From Sedimentisphaerales bacterium (lineage in GTDB: Bacteria > Planctomycetota > Phycisphaerae > Sedimentisphaerales > SG8-4): a stretch of 15,234 nt of DNA. Every line of letters starts with the position of its first letter. Within the stretch, counting starts at the first letter, position 1. Location: positions 1 through 15,234 of the forward strand of contig JAFGCA010000431.1 in the NCBI GenBank assembly GCA_016932895.1, read 5' to 3'. Under the pieces are notes generated by a model, which saw nothing but the letters and a program-made list of their open reading frames with translations, had not been told where the DNA came from and searched no databases. Of this stretch, positions 13,942 through 15,234 are shown piece by piece. A program made the position numbers and the translations under genes.

Positions 13942-14505
13942 ATGACGAAAGAGCAGATCAATTCGCGTCCGATCCGGAAATATCAGGGGCACATCCATCT
14001 GATTCGAAGCTCCGAAGAAGTCGAAGACGCGGTCCGGAAGCTGGGAACCGAGACGCTGCTGGGATTTGATACGGAGACCCGGCCCACGTTTCGCGCCGAC
14101 CAGAGCTATCCGCCGGCGGTGCTGCAATTAGCCGGCGCGCGAGCGGTTTACGTCTTTCAACTGCGGTATTGCGGTTTGCCCAAGTCCGTGCGCCGCCTGC
14201 TGGCCAATCCCGAGATCATCAAGGCGGGCGTCGCTCTGGATCGTGACATCAAGGAATTGCGGAAGCTGGCCCCGTTTCGACCCGCCGGATTCGTGGACGT
14301 GGGAGAGCTGGCCCGCCAGGCCGGGTGCCAGAATCACGGTATTCGCGGGCTGGCGACGCTGTTGTTGGGGTTTCGGGTGTCCAAGAGGTGCCAGACGTCC
14401 AACTGGGCCCAACGGACGTTGACGCGGTCGCAGATCGAATACGCCGCCACCGACGCCTGGGTCGGGCGGAAGCTGTATCGGAAGCTGCAAGCACTGCTGC
14501 CTTGA
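13942..14505 (+). CDS. DEDDy 3'-5' exonuclease domain protein (RNase D/WRN-like)
   Basis: A compact 187-residue cytoplasmic nuclease of the DnaQ-like superfamily, related to RNase D and WRN exonuclease domains, which remove nucleotides from 3' ends with two metal ions. All motifs are present (numbering from this start): Exo I LLGFDTETRP with Asp43 and Glu45; Exo II GVALDRDIKEL with Asp102; Exo III EYAATDAW with Tyr167 and Asp171. No HRDC or helicase domain is attached, so it is a stand-alone exonuclease; DNA or RNA preference is unknown. The start MTKEQINSRPIRKY is preferred because it begins the family-like sequence. A frame from ATG 13867 would add 25 Ser/Thr-rich residues of intergenic appearance. 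Neither start has a strong ribosome site. It converges on the oxidoreductase gene with 87 bases between. Confidence 0.9.
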   Translation: MTKEQINSRPIRKYQGHIHLIRSSEEVEDAVRKLGTETLLGFDTETRPTFRADQSYPPAVLQLAGARAVYVFQLRYCGLPKSVRRLLANPEIIKAGVALDRDIKELRKLAPFRPAGFVDVGELARQAGCQNHGIRGLATLLLGFRVSKRCQTSNWAQRTLTRSQIEYAATDAWVGRKLYRKLQALLP

Positions 14506-14592
14506 TCGCCCAAGCCTGGGGCCTTGACGCTGCCGCCTATAGCCCGGGCAAGCTGACGGCAGGCGATCCGTTTTCCACAGGGCCGGGGGCGG

Positions 14593-15234
14593 TCAATCCC
14601 ATTTGTGTCGTTTGACGGCGGTGAGGATTTTTTGGGCGCATTTGAGTGCGGCCAGACCCTCTTCGGCGCTGACTTCGGGCGTGAAGGACCGGTCGCGGAC
14701 GGCGCGGAGAAAGGCCTCCTGCTGGAGGCGGACGGGCTCCTTGTCGTCGATCTGGAGCTGCTCGATGTGGAGCAGGTCGGGCCAGTTCACGGTCGTCAGG
14801 TCGAACTCGCCGCCCTCGCGCTGCTGGCGGATCCACTCAACGACGTTGACGTTGGGGGCGGTCTTGATGACGATGCCGCTTTTCTTGAGATAATCGACGC
14901 TGAGATAGGCCTGGCGGCTGAACACGTGGACCTTGCGCTCGGTCTTGAGAGCCAGGCGCGAGGCGGTCATGTTCACGATGCAGCCGTTCTCGAAGACGAT
15001 CCGCGCGTTGCAGATATCCTCGGCCTCCTCGATCATGCCGATCCCCACGGCGTCGACGCGCTTGACCTTGCTGCCGGCCAGGGACAGAATGATATCGATG
15101 TCGTGGATCATGACGTCGAGGACCACGCCGATGTCGGTGGAGCGGAACGGATAGGGGCTGACGCGGTGCACTTCGATGAACTTCGGCTCGATTTCCAGCC
15201 GCTTCATCGCCTGCACCACCGGGTTGCAGCGCTC
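14593..15234 (-). CDS. Gfo/Idh/MocA family oxidoreductase, 5' end cut by window edge
   Basis: The frame is open at the window edge and ends at a stop at 14593, giving the last 213 residues of an NAD(P)-dependent sugar-type dehydrogenase. The visible start ERCNPVVQAMKRL matches the ExxNP-A segment after the nucleotide-binding domain. SPYPFRSTDIGVVLDVMIHD then contains the conserved Asp and His of the substrate domain, continuing HDIDIILSLAG. The Rossmann fold and catalytic EKP motif lie outside. The 'HVERFNP...' subgroup includes UDP-N-acetylglucosamine 3-dehydrogenases of lipid A or cell-surface sugar synthesis. That substrate is only a guess here. The GTG at 15219 is internal, not the start. 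The family call is firm. Confidence 0.9.
   Translation of the reverse strand, partial: ERCNPVVQAMKRLEIEPKFIEVHRVSPYPFRSTDIGVVLDVMIHDIDIILSLAGSKVKRVDAVGIGMIEEAEDICNARIVFENGCIVNMTASRLALKTERKVHVFSRQAYLSVDYLKKSGIVIKTAPNVNVVEWIRQQREGGEFDLTTVNWPDLLHIEQLQIDDKEPVRLQQEAFLRAVRDRSFTPEVSAEEGLAALKCAQKILTAVKRHKWD

Noticed and set aside
1..15234. CRISPR array, tRNA or rRNA gene, integrase or intact transposase
   Set aside because: No regularly spaced repeat series, cloverleaf, rRNA core or recombinase motif was seen on either strand.

Overview
The window reads as GC-rich chromosomal DNA from a free-living bacterium, most likely a planctomycete of the Phycisphaerae/Sedimentisphaerales type. This is inferred from family style, not from a marker gene. 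The signs are a pseudopilin-like secreted protein with an FTLIE leader and a terminal ADG motif, very large secreted beta-sandwich proteins with the 'LGRTYYWRVDEV' style of Fn3-like repeat, a beta-helix protein, and a secreted GH29 fucosidase. No CRISPR array, tRNA, rRNA or intact transposase was found.

Layout. Positions 1-806 hold a minus-strand fluoride-export pair: crcB and a DUF190 gene cut by the window edge, with a well-formed sigma70-type promoter. Positions 977-1390 are the RNase P RNA gene (rnpB, plus strand), bracketed by an unusually long inverted repeat that extends helix P1. About 520 bases without a gene follow, then a plus-strand secreted or anchored protein of unknown function (1939-2703).

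Positions 2716-9156 are a minus-strand run of four genes, transcribed in the order: polytopic membrane protein (8317-9156), pseudopilin-like protein (7432-8265), 994-residue multidomain secreted protein with discoidin and Fn3-like modules (4350-7334), and secreted parallel beta-helix protein (2716-4200). Gaps are 51, 97 and 149 bases, and the last contains a perfect 13-bp inverted repeat. A lipoprotein glycerophosphodiester phosphodiesterase (9354-10187, plus) diverges from this run. Between them lie two back-to-back promoter candidates.

Positions 10452-12080 (minus) encode a secreted two-enzyme fusion: an SGNH/GDSL-type esterase domain followed by a GH29 alpha-L-fucosidase domain. Positions 12081-12976 are a gene-poor stretch with REP-like palindromes, short repeats and an interlocked pair of inverted repeats. 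A small secreted Ig-like protein (12977-13357), a compact DEDDy 3'-5' exonuclease (13942-14505) and the 3' part of a Gfo/Idh/MocA oxidoreductase (14593-15234, minus, cut by the edge) close the window.

Taken together, the middle looks like an extracellular glycan-handling neighbourhood: binding modules, a possible polysaccharide-acting beta-helix, and an esterase-fucosidase. The strongest leads are the esterase-fucosidase fusion, the apparent domain-in-domain arrangement of the 994-residue protein, and the coupling of a pseudopilin gene to large secreted proteins. No clearly new defence or mobile system is visible.
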